64,000 nt of DNA from Pseudoxanthomonas spadix (lineage in GTDB: Bacteria; Pseudomonadota; Gammaproteobacteria; Xanthomonadales; Xanthomonadaceae). The DNA lies in the NCBI RefSeq assembly GCF_003703395.1, contig NZ_RDQN01000010.1, positions 18,385 to 82,384 of the forward strand, in the 5' to 3' direction. Every line of letters begins with the position of its first letter. Position 1 is the first letter of the stretch. The notes beneath the pieces were generated by a model that was not told the origin of the DNA, made no database searches, and saw only the letters and a list, made by a program, of their open reading frames with translations. Both the position numbers and the translations under genes were made by a program. Positions 30,176 through 40,119 of the stretch are shown here, piece after piece.

Positions 30176-31294
30176 TCAACCCAGATGCGGCGTCCCCAGA
30201 TACTGCGCACTTTGCATTTCGATCAATCGCGACGCCGTGCGCTCGAACGCACCGGCCAGGCGGCTGCCGCTGTACAGCGCGGTCGGTGCAGCGGCGGCGG
30301 TGCACACCAGCTTGACCTGGCGGTCGTACACCTCGTCGATCAGGTTGACGAAGCGGCGCGCGGCATCCTCGTTGTGGCGATCGAAGGTCGGGATGGCGCC
30401 CACCAGCAGCGTGTCGAATTCGCGCGCCAGCTCGATGTAGTCGGTGGTCGAGCGCGGGCCTTCGCACAGGGCCGAAAAATCGAACCAGGCCAGGCCCCGG
30501 CAGCGTCCGCGCAGCGCGATCCTGCGACCGTCGATCTCGATCTGCCCGGCCTGCGCCGGTACGCCGGCCAGTTCCAGCCAGCGCTGGCCCAGCCAGGCGT
30601 CCGCCTCGCCATCCAGCGGCGCGCGGTACACTGGCGAACGGGTCAGCGTGCGCAGCCGATAGTCCTGCTGGCCCTCGGCGTGCAGCACCACACAGTACTT
30701 CTGCAGCGCGGCGATGGCCGGCAGGAAACGCTCGCGCTGCAGGCCGTCCTTGTAGAGGTTTTCCGGCGCGGTGTTGGAGGTGGTCACCAGGGTCACGCCC
30801 TGGACGAACAGCCGCTCCAGCAGCCGCCCGAGCAGCATCGCATCGCCGATGTCGGTGACGAAGAATTCGTCGAGCACCAGCACCCGCAGCGAATCCTTCC
30901 AGTCCTGGGCAATGCGTGCCAGCGGATCGCTCTGGCCGGCATGCGCGCGCAGCCTGTCGTGGATCTGGCGCATGAACCGGTGGAAATGCGTGCGCCGCTT
31001 CTGCCTGACCGGCAGCCCGTCGTAGAACAGGTCGACCAGGAAGGTCTTGCCACGGCCCACACCGCCCCACAGATACAGTCCGGGCACGGCCTGCGGCTTC
31101 TTCCAGAAGGCCGAAAGCCGATCCAGGAAGCCGTCCTGCTCGCCCTCGCACAGCGCGATGTGGATGCGGTCCAGCTCGGCCAGGGCTGCGTGCTGGGCGC
31201 GGTCATCGCTCCACTTGCCTTCGCGCGCACCTTGCGCATAGCGCTGCGAAGGCAGCAGGTCAGCCTGCGCGCGGCCTGCCTGCGGTGCGCTCAC
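30176..31294 (-). CDS. zapE: cell division protein ZapE (AFG1-like ATPase)
   Basis: A 372-residue P-loop ATPase that in E. coli joins the FtsZ ring during constriction and is related to mitochondrial AFG1. Walker A is GGVGRGKT at 77-84, Walker B LRVLVLDEFFV near 137, a sensor TTSNTAPENLYKDG near 185, and the C-terminal family block GAIPTFDRHNEDAARRFVNL. It starts with GTG at 31294, overlapping the TGA of the upstream hydrolase gene by 4 bp, indicating translational coupling. Confidence 0.94.
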   Translation of the reverse strand: MSAPQAGRAQADLLPSQRYAQGAREGKWSDDRAQHAALAELDRIHIALCEGEQDGFLDRLSAFWKKPQAVPGLYLWGGVGRGKTFLVDLFYDGLPVRQKRRTHFHRFMRQIHDRLRAHAGQSDPLARIAQDWKDSLRVLVLDEFFVTDIGDAMLLGRLLERLFVQGVTLVTTSNTAPENLYKDGLQRERFLPAIAALQKYCVVLHAEGQQDYRLRTLTRSPVYRAPLDGEADAWLGQRWLELAGVPAQAGQIEIDGRRIALRGRCRGLAWFDFSALCEGPRSTTDYIELAREFDTLLVGAIPTFDRHNEDAARRFVNLIDEVYDRQVKLVCTAAAAPTALYSGSRLAGAFERTASRLIEMQSAQYLGTPHLG

Positions 31295-31959
31295 GCGCTG
31301 GCTGCCGGCAGCCAGCCCTTGACCGTGTGCTGGATGGCGCCGCGCAGGTCGATCAGCTTGCGGTGGAAGAAGTGGCCGGTGTCGGGCATGCGCACCAGCG
31401 TGTGCGGCGCGTCGAGGCCGTCGAGCCAGTCGACCACCGCCTGCGGATCGACGATCTCATCATCGTTGCCCTGCACCACCAGCCAGCGCGACGGCGGCTG
31501 CACATCATCGAAGTCCCACTCGCGCCCGACCGGCGGGGCGATGGACACCAGTACCTGCGGCCGCAGCGCGGCGCTGGCCTTCAGGGTCACGTAGGCGCCG
31601 AAACTGAAGCCCACCAGCCACAGCGCCGCCTCGGGCCGCTGGGTGCGCACCCAGGCCACCACCGCGGCCAGGTCGTCCTGCTCGCCGACGCCGTTGTCGA
31701 ACGCGCCGGCCGAGCGGCCGACGCTGCGAAAGTTGAAGCGCACCGTGGCCAGGCCAAGCTCGCGCAGCGCGCGCGCGGCCATGGTCACGACCTTGTTGTG
31801 CAGACTGCCGCCTTCGGTGGACAGCGGATGGCAGACCACCGCCACGGCCGGAACCGGCGCCACGTCGGGATCGGGCAGGTCCACCGCCGTTTCCAACGCG
31901 CCGGCGGGGCCGTCCAGCAGCAGGGTGGTCGATTCAGTGGGGAAGGCAGGAGTCGGCAT
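31291..31959 (-). CDS. alpha/beta hydrolase (YfhR/dienelactone hydrolase-like)
   Basis: A 222-residue cytosolic alpha/beta hydrolase. VVCHPLSTEGGSLHNKVVT near residue 45 and RFNFRSVGRSAG near 75 are typical of the small CocE/NonD-like group. The nucleophile elbow is GFSFGAYV near 118 (Ser in GFSFG), the acid is likely Asp in NDDEIVDP, and the His lies in DTGHFFHRKL. It is upstream of and overlaps zapE. The physiological ester is unknown. Confidence 0.85.
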   Translation of the reverse strand: MPTPAFPTESTTLLLDGPAGALETAVDLPDPDVAPVPAVAVVCHPLSTEGGSLHNKVVTMAARALRELGLATVRFNFRSVGRSAGAFDNGVGEQDDLAAVVAWVRTQRPEAALWLVGFSFGAYVTLKASAALRPQVLVSIAPPVGREWDFDDVQPPSRWLVVQGNDDEIVDPQAVVDWLDGLDAPHTLVRMPDTGHFFHRKLIDLRGAIQHTVKGWLPAASA

Positions 31960-32022
31960 GGCGCCATGATAACCCCCGCTTCGCGCGCGGCCCGCCTCTT
32001 GCAACCTCGTCAAATCGCATAA

Positions 32023-32058
32023 ACACCGACGCCGGCCCCACGGGACCGGCGTCGGTGT
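32023..32058 (-). terminator. terminator-like hairpin after the MHS transporter gene
   Basis: ACACCGACGCCGG and its perfect complement form a 13-bp stem with a 10-base loop, followed on the minus strand by TTTATGCGATTT. It lies 49 bp after the transporter stop codon and would end the porin-transporter operon. Confidence 0.75.
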
Positions 32059-32106
32059 GGGCTGGCGAATCTCGCCCCGGCCCGTGGCGCCCCTCCCAGG
32101 GATGGC

Positions 32107-33768
<1,662 letters not shown>

Positions 33769-33780
33769 GAGGTTCTCCGG

Positions 33781-35196
33781 TTAGAAGCTGTATTTCACGG
33801 ACGTATGGATGCGCTTGAAGTCGCCGGACCGGTCGTCTTCAAGCTGACGCTGGCCCCAGCTGAGCTCGGCGCCCAGATCGAGCTTGGGATACGGCGAATA
33901 GATCACGTTGGCGTGCCAGGACTGGGCGCGTTCGGTCACCCCGTAGCCGGTGTATTCCACATCGTTGTCCAGTAGGGCCTGCGCGTAGTACAGGTTGGTG
34001 CGCACCTTGGGCGAGAACAGATGGCGCCAGGCCACCCAGCCGCCGTAGCCGTCCTGTGCATGCAGGTCGTTGTCGGCATCGACCACGGTGTCCGGTCCCA
34101 GGCCCAGGGCCATGTAGCGGCCAATGCCCTTGCCGCCGTTGACCTGGTAGCGCAGGTCGTCGGCCTTGCCCATGTTGAATTTGCCGGCCACGCTCAGCGC
34201 AGCGCCGTTGTCGGTTTCGTCCTGGTACTTGAACTGGCGCAGCAGCGCGGCCACGCTGAACAGGCCCCAGTCGCCCTTGGTCTGCCACTTGGCGGTCAGG
34301 TCCGGCAGGCTGCTGTCGCCGGAGTTGGAGCGCACCCCGGTCCGATACGCACCCATCGTGGTCTGCGGGTTTTCCAGCGCCACCGAGAAGCCACCGTTGG
34401 TATAGCGCAACTGCGCCTGGCGCACGAAGATCACCCCGTCAGTCGGCCCCAGGAAGTCCACTGCGTCGGGCAGCACTTCGGCATTCATGAAGTTGGACCA
34501 GGTCTGGCCGGCCAGCCAGTGGTTCCAGCTCACGTACGCATGGCGCAGGCTCAGCGCGTAGGTGTTGGTGGAAGTCTCGTTGCCGGCGAACGTGTTGCTG
34601 CCGCCGCCGAACATGTCCGCCTCCAGGTACGCCTTGATCTTGTCGCCATTGTCGGTGACGGTGTCCATCGAGAAGTTGAAGCGCGAGAACTGCGCGTGGA
34701 AATCGGTGTAGCCATCGCCACCATCGGCGCCAGCACCGGCCACCGGGATCGCCGCTGGCACATAGAACAGGCGTCCGGCCGATCCGTCGACGATGCGGCC
34801 GTCGGAGGTGTCGGTGTACATGCCGTCCATCTTGATGAAGCCACCAAAGGTGAAGGTGGTATTGGGCATGGCCCCGGCCATGATCGACTGCGCCTGGATC
34901 GGCTGCTTGCCGGCCGGGACCTTGGCCACACGGGTGCGCACCTCGTCCAGCTGGGTCTGGGTCTGACTGATCTGGCCTTGGGTCTGGGCGATCTGCCCTT
35001 GGGTCTGGGTGATCTGGCTGGCCTGTTGCTGTTGCGCGTTGAGCAAGGCCTGGACCTGCGCCTCGAGCTGGGCCACGCGGGCTTCGAGCTCTTTCTCCTT
35101 CCTTGTCTGAGCCAGGGCCGCTGCGGGCACCAGCAGGGCAACCAACATCGCGACTGCAAGTGGTCGGCGCGACAACGATGCTAGGTTTGTGCTCAT
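33781..35196 (-). CDS. dcaP: DcaP-type trimeric outer-membrane porin
   Basis: A 471-residue porin with a signal peptide (cleavage near ALAQ). An N-terminal coiled coil follows (KEKELEARVAQLEAQVQALL, then TQGQI repeats, about residues 30-85). The beta-barrel begins with TFTFGGFIKMDGMYT and ends in the C-terminal Phe of outer-membrane barrels (HTSVKYSF). The repeated TQGQIAQ/TQGQISQ units make the coiled coil length potentially variable. DcaP in Acinetobacter takes up dicarboxylates. Here it is the first gene of an operon with an MHS transporter and is divergent from acs, pointing to carboxylate uptake. A strong AGAGGGGAA site precedes the ATG. Confidence 0.9.
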   Translation of the reverse strand: MSTNLASLSRRPLAVAMLVALLVPAAALAQTRKEKELEARVAQLEAQVQALLNAQQQQASQITQTQGQIAQTQGQISQTQTQLDEVRTRVAKVPAGKQPIQAQSIMAGAMPNTTFTFGGFIKMDGMYTDTSDGRIVDGSAGRLFYVPAAIPVAGAGADGGDGYTDFHAQFSRFNFSMDTVTDNGDKIKAYLEADMFGGGSNTFAGNETSTNTYALSLRHAYVSWNHWLAGQTWSNFMNAEVLPDAVDFLGPTDGVIFVRQAQLRYTNGGFSVALENPQTTMGAYRTGVRSNSGDSSLPDLTAKWQTKGDWGLFSVAALLRQFKYQDETDNGAALSVAGKFNMGKADDLRYQVNGGKGIGRYMALGLGPDTVVDADNDLHAQDGYGGWVAWRHLFSPKVRTNLYYAQALLDNDVEYTGYGVTERAQSWHANVIYSPYPKLDLGAELSWGQRQLEDDRSGDFKRIHTSVKYSF

Positions 35197-35294
35197 TTCC
35201 CCTCTCCCAGGAAGTCCACCCATGTGCGTCGGATCTGCCCCCTCAGAGCGCACCATGGCAGAGTGCGGGGTACGTGATGGCGCTCACCATTCCC

Positions 35295-35331
35295 CTTTGG
35301 TCGAAACGCGCACCCTTTAAGACCAAGGTCT
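35295..35331. promoter_or_regulatory. candidate regulator-binding repeats in the dcaP-acs intergenic region
   Basis: The 252-bp divergent gap contains AGACCAAGGTCT (35320-35331), a perfect inverted repeat with a 2-bp centre, and a related half-site CCTTTGGTC (about 35295-35303) in opposite orientation, 17 bp apart. Placed 120-155 bp before acs and about 100-135 bp before dcaP, these are candidate sites for the LuxR-type (CrbR-like) regulator. The assignment is inference. Confidence 0.4.
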
Positions 35332-35448
35332 AACGGGCCTGTCGGGCAGCGTAAACCGTGGATCGGTCAAACTTCCTGTCCCCGCGTCGCGGCCGGTTTT
35401 TCGATGTCCGGCCCGCTCATTGGCAACACGTTCCACCAAGGAGGCTCC

Positions 35449-37392
35449 ATGTCCGATCTGTATCCCGTCGATCCTGCATTCGCCCGCCAGGCCCGGGTCG
35501 ATGCCGCGACCTATGCCCGCGACTACAAGGCCTCCATCGAGCAGCCCGAGGCGTTCTGGAAGCAGGTGGCGCAGCGGCTGGACTGGATCAAGGCGCCGAC
35601 CCGGATCAAGGACGTGAGCTTCGATGTGGATGACTTCCACATCCAGTGGTTCGCCGATGGCGAACTCAACGCCAGCGTCAACTGCCTGGACCGCCAGCTG
35701 GAGGCGCGCGGCGACAAGATCGCGCTGCTGTTCGAACCGGACAGCCCCGACAGCGAGAGCTACGGCGTCACCTATCGCCAGCTGCATGCGCGCGTGTGCC
35801 GGCTGGCCAACGCGCTGCGCAGCCTGGGCGTGGCCAAGGGCGACCGGGTCACCATCTACCTGCCGATGATTCCCGATGCGGCCGTGGCGATGCTGGCCTG
35901 CGCCCGGATCGGCGCGGTCCATTCGGTGGTGTTCGGCGGTTTTGCGCCCAATTCCATCGCCGACCGGGTCGCCGACTGCGCCAGCAAGCTGATCATCACC
36001 GCCGACGAGGGCCTGCGCGGCTCCAGGAAGATCCCGCTCAAGGCCAACGTCGATGCCGCACTGAAGCTGCCCGGTACCAGCTCGGTGGAAACGGTGCTGG
36101 TGGTGCGCCACACCGGTGGCCCGGTCGACATGCAGGCCCCGCGCGACCGCTGGTTCCACGACGTGGTCGACAGCCAGCCGGACACCTGCGCGCCGGAGCG
36201 CATGAATGCCGAGGATCCGCTGTTCATCCTCTACACCTCCGGTTCGACCGGCAAGCCCAAGGGCGTGCTGCACACCACCGGCGGCTACCTGCTGTGGGCC
36301 GCGTACACGCACGAGCTGGTCTTCGACCTGAAGGAAGACGACATCTACTGGTGCACCGCCGACGTGGGCTGGGTCACCGGCCACAGCTACATCGTCTACG
36401 GCCCGCTGGCCAATGGCGCGACCTCGCTGGTCTTCGAAGGGGTGCCCAGCTATCCGGACAATTCGCGCTTCTGGCAGGTGGTGGACAAGCACAGGGTCAG
36501 CCTGTTCTACACCGCGCCCACCGCGATCCGCGCGCTGATGCGCGAGGGCGATGGCCCGGTCAGGAAGACCTCGCGCAAGACCCTGCGCGTGCTGGGCACG
36601 GTCGGCGAGCCGATCAATCCCGAAGCCTGGCGCTGGTACTACGAGGTGGTGGGTGACAGCCGCTGCCCGATCGTGGACACCTGGTGGCAGACCGAAACCG
36701 GCGGCCACATGATCACCCCGCTGCCCGGTGCCACCGCGCTCAAGCCGGGCTCGGCCACCGTACCGTTCTTCGGTGTGCAGCCGGCCGTGGTGGATGCCAA
36801 CGGGGTCGAGCTGGAAGGCCAGGCCGAGGGCAACCTGGTGATCAAGGACTCCTGGCCGGGTCAGATGCGCACGGTCTACGGCGACCACCAGCGCTTCATC
36901 GACACCTACTTTCGCACCTATCCGGGCACCTACTTCACCGGCGACGGCTGCCGCCGCGATGCCGATGGCTACTACTGGATCACCGGCCGGGTGGATGACG
37001 TCATCAACGTTTCCGGCCACCGGATCGGCACGGCCGAGGTGGAAAGCGCGCTGGTCTCGCATCCCAAGGTGGCCGAGGCCGCCGTGGTCGGCTTCCCGCA
37101 CGACCTCAAGGGCCAGGGCATCTATGCCTATGTGACCCTGGTGGCCGGCGAGCAGCCAACCGAGGAGCTGCGCAAGGAGCTGATCGCCCACGTGCGCAAG
37201 GAGATCGGGCCGATCGCCTCGCCCGACCACCTGCAGTGGGCGCCGGGCCTGCCCAAGACCCGGTCGGGCAAGATCATGCGCCGGATCCTGCGCAAGATCG
37301 CCGAGAACGCGCCGGACCAGCTGGGCGATACCTCGACCCTGGCCGACCCGTCGGTGGTCGATTCGCTGGTGTCCGAGCGCAAGGTCCGGTAG
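35449..37392 (+). CDS. acs: acetyl-CoA synthetase (AMP-forming)
   Basis: Activates acetate with ATP and CoA to acetyl-CoA through an acetyl-adenylate. The 647-residue length is normal. The AMP-binding P-loop [11 protein letters not shown] is near residue 262, [10 protein letters not shown] near 413, [29 protein letters not shown] hinge near 500 (with [13 protein letters not shown]), and the C-terminal [15 protein letters not shown] near 605, whose Lys is the classic site of reversible acetylation by Pat. A strong AAGGAGGC site precedes the ATG. The same window encodes a Pat-like acetyltransferase and CrbS/CrbR-like regulators, so control is probably both transcriptional and by acetylation. 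Confidence 0.96.
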   Translation: MSDLYPVDPAFARQARVDAATYARDYKASIEQPEAFWKQVAQRLDWIKAPTRIKDVSFDVDDFHIQWFADGELNASVNCLDRQLEARGDKIALLFEPDSPDSESYGVTYRQLHARVCRLANALRSLGVAKGDRVTIYLPMIPDAAVAMLACARIGAVHSVVFGGFAPNSIADRVADCASKLIITADEGLRGSRKIPLKANVDAALKLPGTSSVETVLVVRHTGGPVDMQAPRDRWFHDVVDSQPDTCAPERMNAEDPLFILYTSGSTGKPKGVLHTTGGYLLWAAYTHELVFDLKEDDIYWCTADVGWVTGHSYIVYGPLANGATSLVFEGVPSYPDNSRFWQVVDKHRVSLFYTAPTAIRALMREGDGPVRKTSRKTLRVLGTVGEPINPEAWRWYYEVVGDSRCPIVDTWWQTETGGHMITPLPGATALKPGSATVPFFGVQPAVVDANGVELEGQAEGNLVIKDSWPGQMRTVYGDHQRFIDTYFRTYPGTYFTGDGCRRDADGYYWITGRVDDVINVSGHRIGTAEVESALVSHPKVAEAAVVGFPHDLKGQGIYAYVTLVAGEQPTEELRKELIAHVRKEIGPIASPDHLQWAPGLPKTRSGKIMRRILRKIAENAPDQLGDTSTLADPSVVDSLVSERKVR

Positions 37393-37536
37393 CCGGAGCG
37401 AGGGGCCGTGGCCAGTGCATCGTCCAGGGCCGACCGCGTGGTCTGGCACCATGCCAAGCGTTCCCACCCGGAATCGGCATTGCCCGAGCGCGATGCCGAC
37501 CCGGTGCACGACCCCTCTCCCACGACCTGCGCCTCC

Positions 37537-38205
37537 ATGACCACACTGCTCATCGCCGACGACCATCCCCTGTTCCGGGAGGCCCTGCGCGGAGCCGTGC
37601 AACGGGTGCTGCCGGGGGTGAACCTGCACGAGGCCGCCAGTGTCGATGCGCTCTACGCCCTGGTCGAGGCCAACCCGGATGCGGACCTGCTGCTGCTGGA
37701 CCTCAACATGCCCGGCGCGCATGGCTTCAACGCGCTGGTCCACCTGCGCGCCCTGCATCCGCAGCTGCCGGTGATCGTGGTGTCCGCGCGCGAGGAACCC
37801 TCGGTGATGCGACGCGCCCTGGACCACGGCGCGATGGGCTTCATTCCCAAGTCGGTCGATTCGGACACCATCGGCGAGGCCATCGGCGCGGTGCTCGATG
37901 GCGAGCGCTGGGCGCCGGAGGAAGCCCACAACGCCCCGGCCATCGGCCGCGACGAGGCCGAAGTGGCCCAGCGCCTGCGCGATCTCACCCCGCAGCAGTT
38001 CCGGGTGCTGCAGATGCTCGGCGCCGGCCGCCTGAACAAGCAGATCGCCTACGACCTGGGCGTGTCCGAGGCCACCATCAAGGCCCACGTCACCGCCATC
38101 CTGCGCAAGCTGGGCGTGACCAACCGCACCCAGGCGGTGCTGATGGCCGGGCGCCTGTCGGTTGATCCGGACGGCCTGATCCCGCCGCCGGAAGACCAGG
38201 AATAA
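37537..38205 (+). CDS. crbR: LuxR/NarL-family response regulator, CrbR/ErdR-like
   Basis: A 222-residue regulator: receiver domain with DDH at residues 8-10, phospho-acceptor Asp55 (LLLLDLNMPG) and FIPKS near 108, and a C-terminal LuxR helix-turn-helix (LTPQQFRVLQMLGAGRLNKQ then VSEATIKAHVTAILRKLGV). It lies 144 bp after acs on the same strand, matching CrbR/ErdR, which activates acs in Vibrio and Pseudomonas. No kinase is adjacent; the CrbS-like hybrid kinase at 21404-24859 is the likely partner. The symbol rests on architecture and context. Confidence 0.85.
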   Translation: MTTLLIADDHPLFREALRGAVQRVLPGVNLHEAASVDALYALVEANPDADLLLLDLNMPGAHGFNALVHLRALHPQLPVIVVSAREEPSVMRRALDHGAMGFIPKSVDSDTIGEAIGAVLDGERWAPEEAHNAPAIGRDEAEVAQRLRDLTPQQFRVLQMLGAGRLNKQIAYDLGVSEATIKAHVTAILRKLGVTNRTQAVLMAGRLSVDPDGLIPPPEDQE

Positions 38206-38292
38206 CGCCGTGCCCTGTGGCCGCAAAGGCCAGCCTTCGCGGCCACCGGATGCGCGGTACGCTTCGGCTTCACCCACCGCCCGCCGAGCTGC

Positions 38293-40002
38293 ATGCACGA
38301 CGCCAGCGCCGTCGCCTCGCTGATCGCCGAGGCCTTCGCCGACTACCACGCCCAGTTTGCCGCGATCACCCAGCGCGCGCGGCGACGGTTCGAGCAGCGC
38401 CACTGGAGCGCGGCCCGCGCCGATGCGGTCGAACGCATCGCCCTGTACGACGCCTGCATCAACGAGTGCCGGCTGCGGCTGCAGGCAGTGCTGGGCCAGC
38501 GCGCGTTCGACCGGACCCTGTGGCAGGCCATCCGCGACCATTACGCGGCCCTGATCGAGGGCCAGATCGACCGCGAGCTGTACAAGACCTTCTACAACAC
38601 CCTGAGCCGGCGCTTCTTCCAGACCCGGGGCGTGGATGCGCAGGTCGAGTTCGTGGCGCTGGACATCGCGCCCACCGACGCCATCACCCATCCGGTGGCG
38701 CGGCACAGCTATGCGGTCTCGCTGAAGCGGCCGACCGACACCTTCCAGCGGGTGCTGGGCGACTACGCCTTCGATGTGCCCTATGCGCATCTGACCCGCT
38801 GCGCGGCGGCCGTGGCGGTGCGCCTGCAGGACGAGCTGGCCGACTGGGGCCAGGATCCGGTGCGGGCGATCGAACTGCTGGATACCGTGTTCTACCGCGA
38901 ACGCCGCGCCTACCTGGTGGGCCGGGTGCTGGGCGAATCGCGCTTCGCCCCGTGCGTGATCGCGCTGGTCAACGACGAGGCCGGCCTGCGCGTGGACGCG
39001 GTGCTGACCCGGCGTGCGGAGGTGGCCCAGCTGTTCGGCATCTCGCGCAGCTACTTCCAGGCCGACCTGCCCACGGTCGGCGATGCGGTGGTGTTCCTGC
39101 GCACGCTGCTGCCGCACAAGCCGATCGACGAGCTGTACACCGTGCTGGGCCGGGCCAAGCAGGGCAAGACCGAGCGCTTCCGCACCTTCTTCCGTCATTT
39201 CAACGAGTGCACCCACGAGCAGCTGGTCCAGGCCGAGGGCACGCCCGGGCTGGTGATGGCGGTGTTCACCCTGCCCTCCTACCCGCTGGTGTTCAAGCTG
39301 ATCCGCGACCGCTTCGCCGAATCCAAGCAGGTCACCCGCAAGGACGTGCAGGACCGCTACGCGCTGGTGTTCAGCCGCGACCGCGCCGGCCGCCTGCTCG
39401 ATGCCCAGCCGTACCGTTCGCTGCGCTTCCCGGTCGCGCGCTTCGCCCCGGCGCTGCTGGCCGAGTTGCGCGACACCTGCGCCGGCAGCCTGGAGTTCGA
39501 GGGCGAAGATGTGATCATCGCCCTGTGCTACGTGCAGCGCCGGCTGCGCCCGCTCAACCTGTACCTGCGCGAGCAACCGGCCGAAGCCGCGCGCGCGGCG
39601 GTGCTGGAGTACGGCCAGGCCATCGTCGACATGGCCCGCAACAACATCTTCCCCGGCGACATGCTGCCGAAGAACTTCGGTGTGTCCCGGCACGGGCGGG
39701 TGGTGTTCTACGACTACGACGAGGTCCGGCTGATCACCGACTGCAGTTTCCGCGACTGGCCCAGGGCGCAGGATTTCGAGGAACAGATGGCCGATGAGCC
39801 GTGGTTCCAGGTCTGGCCGGGCGATGTGTTCCCCGAGCGCTTCGCCCAGTTCATGGGCTTGCCACCGGCGCTCGCGCAGGCACTGCAGGCGGTCCATGGG
39901 CAGCTGTTCGAGCCGGGCTGGTGGCGTGCCCTGCAGGCCGAGCTGGCCCAGGGCCGCTATCCCGATACGCCGCCCTATCCGCCCGGCCTGCGCCTGGCCT
40001 GA
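38293..40002 (+). CDS. aceK: isocitrate dehydrogenase kinase/phosphatase
   Basis: Bifunctional enzyme that phosphorylates isocitrate dehydrogenase to send isocitrate into the glyoxylate bypass during growth on acetate, and reverses it. The 569-residue length is normal. Family blocks include [13 protein letters not shown], the kinase-fold [20 protein letters not shown] with the ATP-binding Lys, [19 protein letters not shown], and the catalytic region [20 protein letters not shown] with [13 protein letters not shown] (metal-binding Asp). Unlike in enterics, it is not next to aceBA but in a cluster with acs and pat. Confidence 0.95.
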   Translation: MHDASAVASLIAEAFADYHAQFAAITQRARRRFEQRHWSAARADAVERIALYDACINECRLRLQAVLGQRAFDRTLWQAIRDHYAALIEGQIDRELYKTFYNTLSRRFFQTRGVDAQVEFVALDIAPTDAITHPVARHSYAVSLKRPTDTFQRVLGDYAFDVPYAHLTRCAAAVAVRLQDELADWGQDPVRAIELLDTVFYRERRAYLVGRVLGESRFAPCVIALVNDEAGLRVDAVLTRRAEVAQLFGISRSYFQADLPTVGDAVVFLRTLLPHKPIDELYTVLGRAKQGKTERFRTFFRHFNECTHEQLVQAEGTPGLVMAVFTLPSYPLVFKLIRDRFAESKQVTRKDVQDRYALVFSRDRAGRLLDAQPYRSLRFPVARFAPALLAELRDTCAGSLEFEGEDVIIALCYVQRRLRPLNLYLREQPAEAARAAVLEYGQAIVDMARNNIFPGDMLPKNFGVSRHGRVVFYDYDEVRLITDCSFRDWPRAQDFEEQMADEPWFQVWPGDVFPERFAQFMGLPPALAQALQAVHGQLFEPGWWRALQAELAQGRYPDTPPYPPGLRLA

Positions 40003-40119
40003 ACCGATGGCCGCGCGCGCGGCCATCGTGGGCAGCGTGCGCAGGCCCCGCATCGCGTCATGCGGTGCGTGCGTGCGGCCGTGTACCGTATGGGCTGTCG
40101 CCACGCCGGCCCAACGTGC

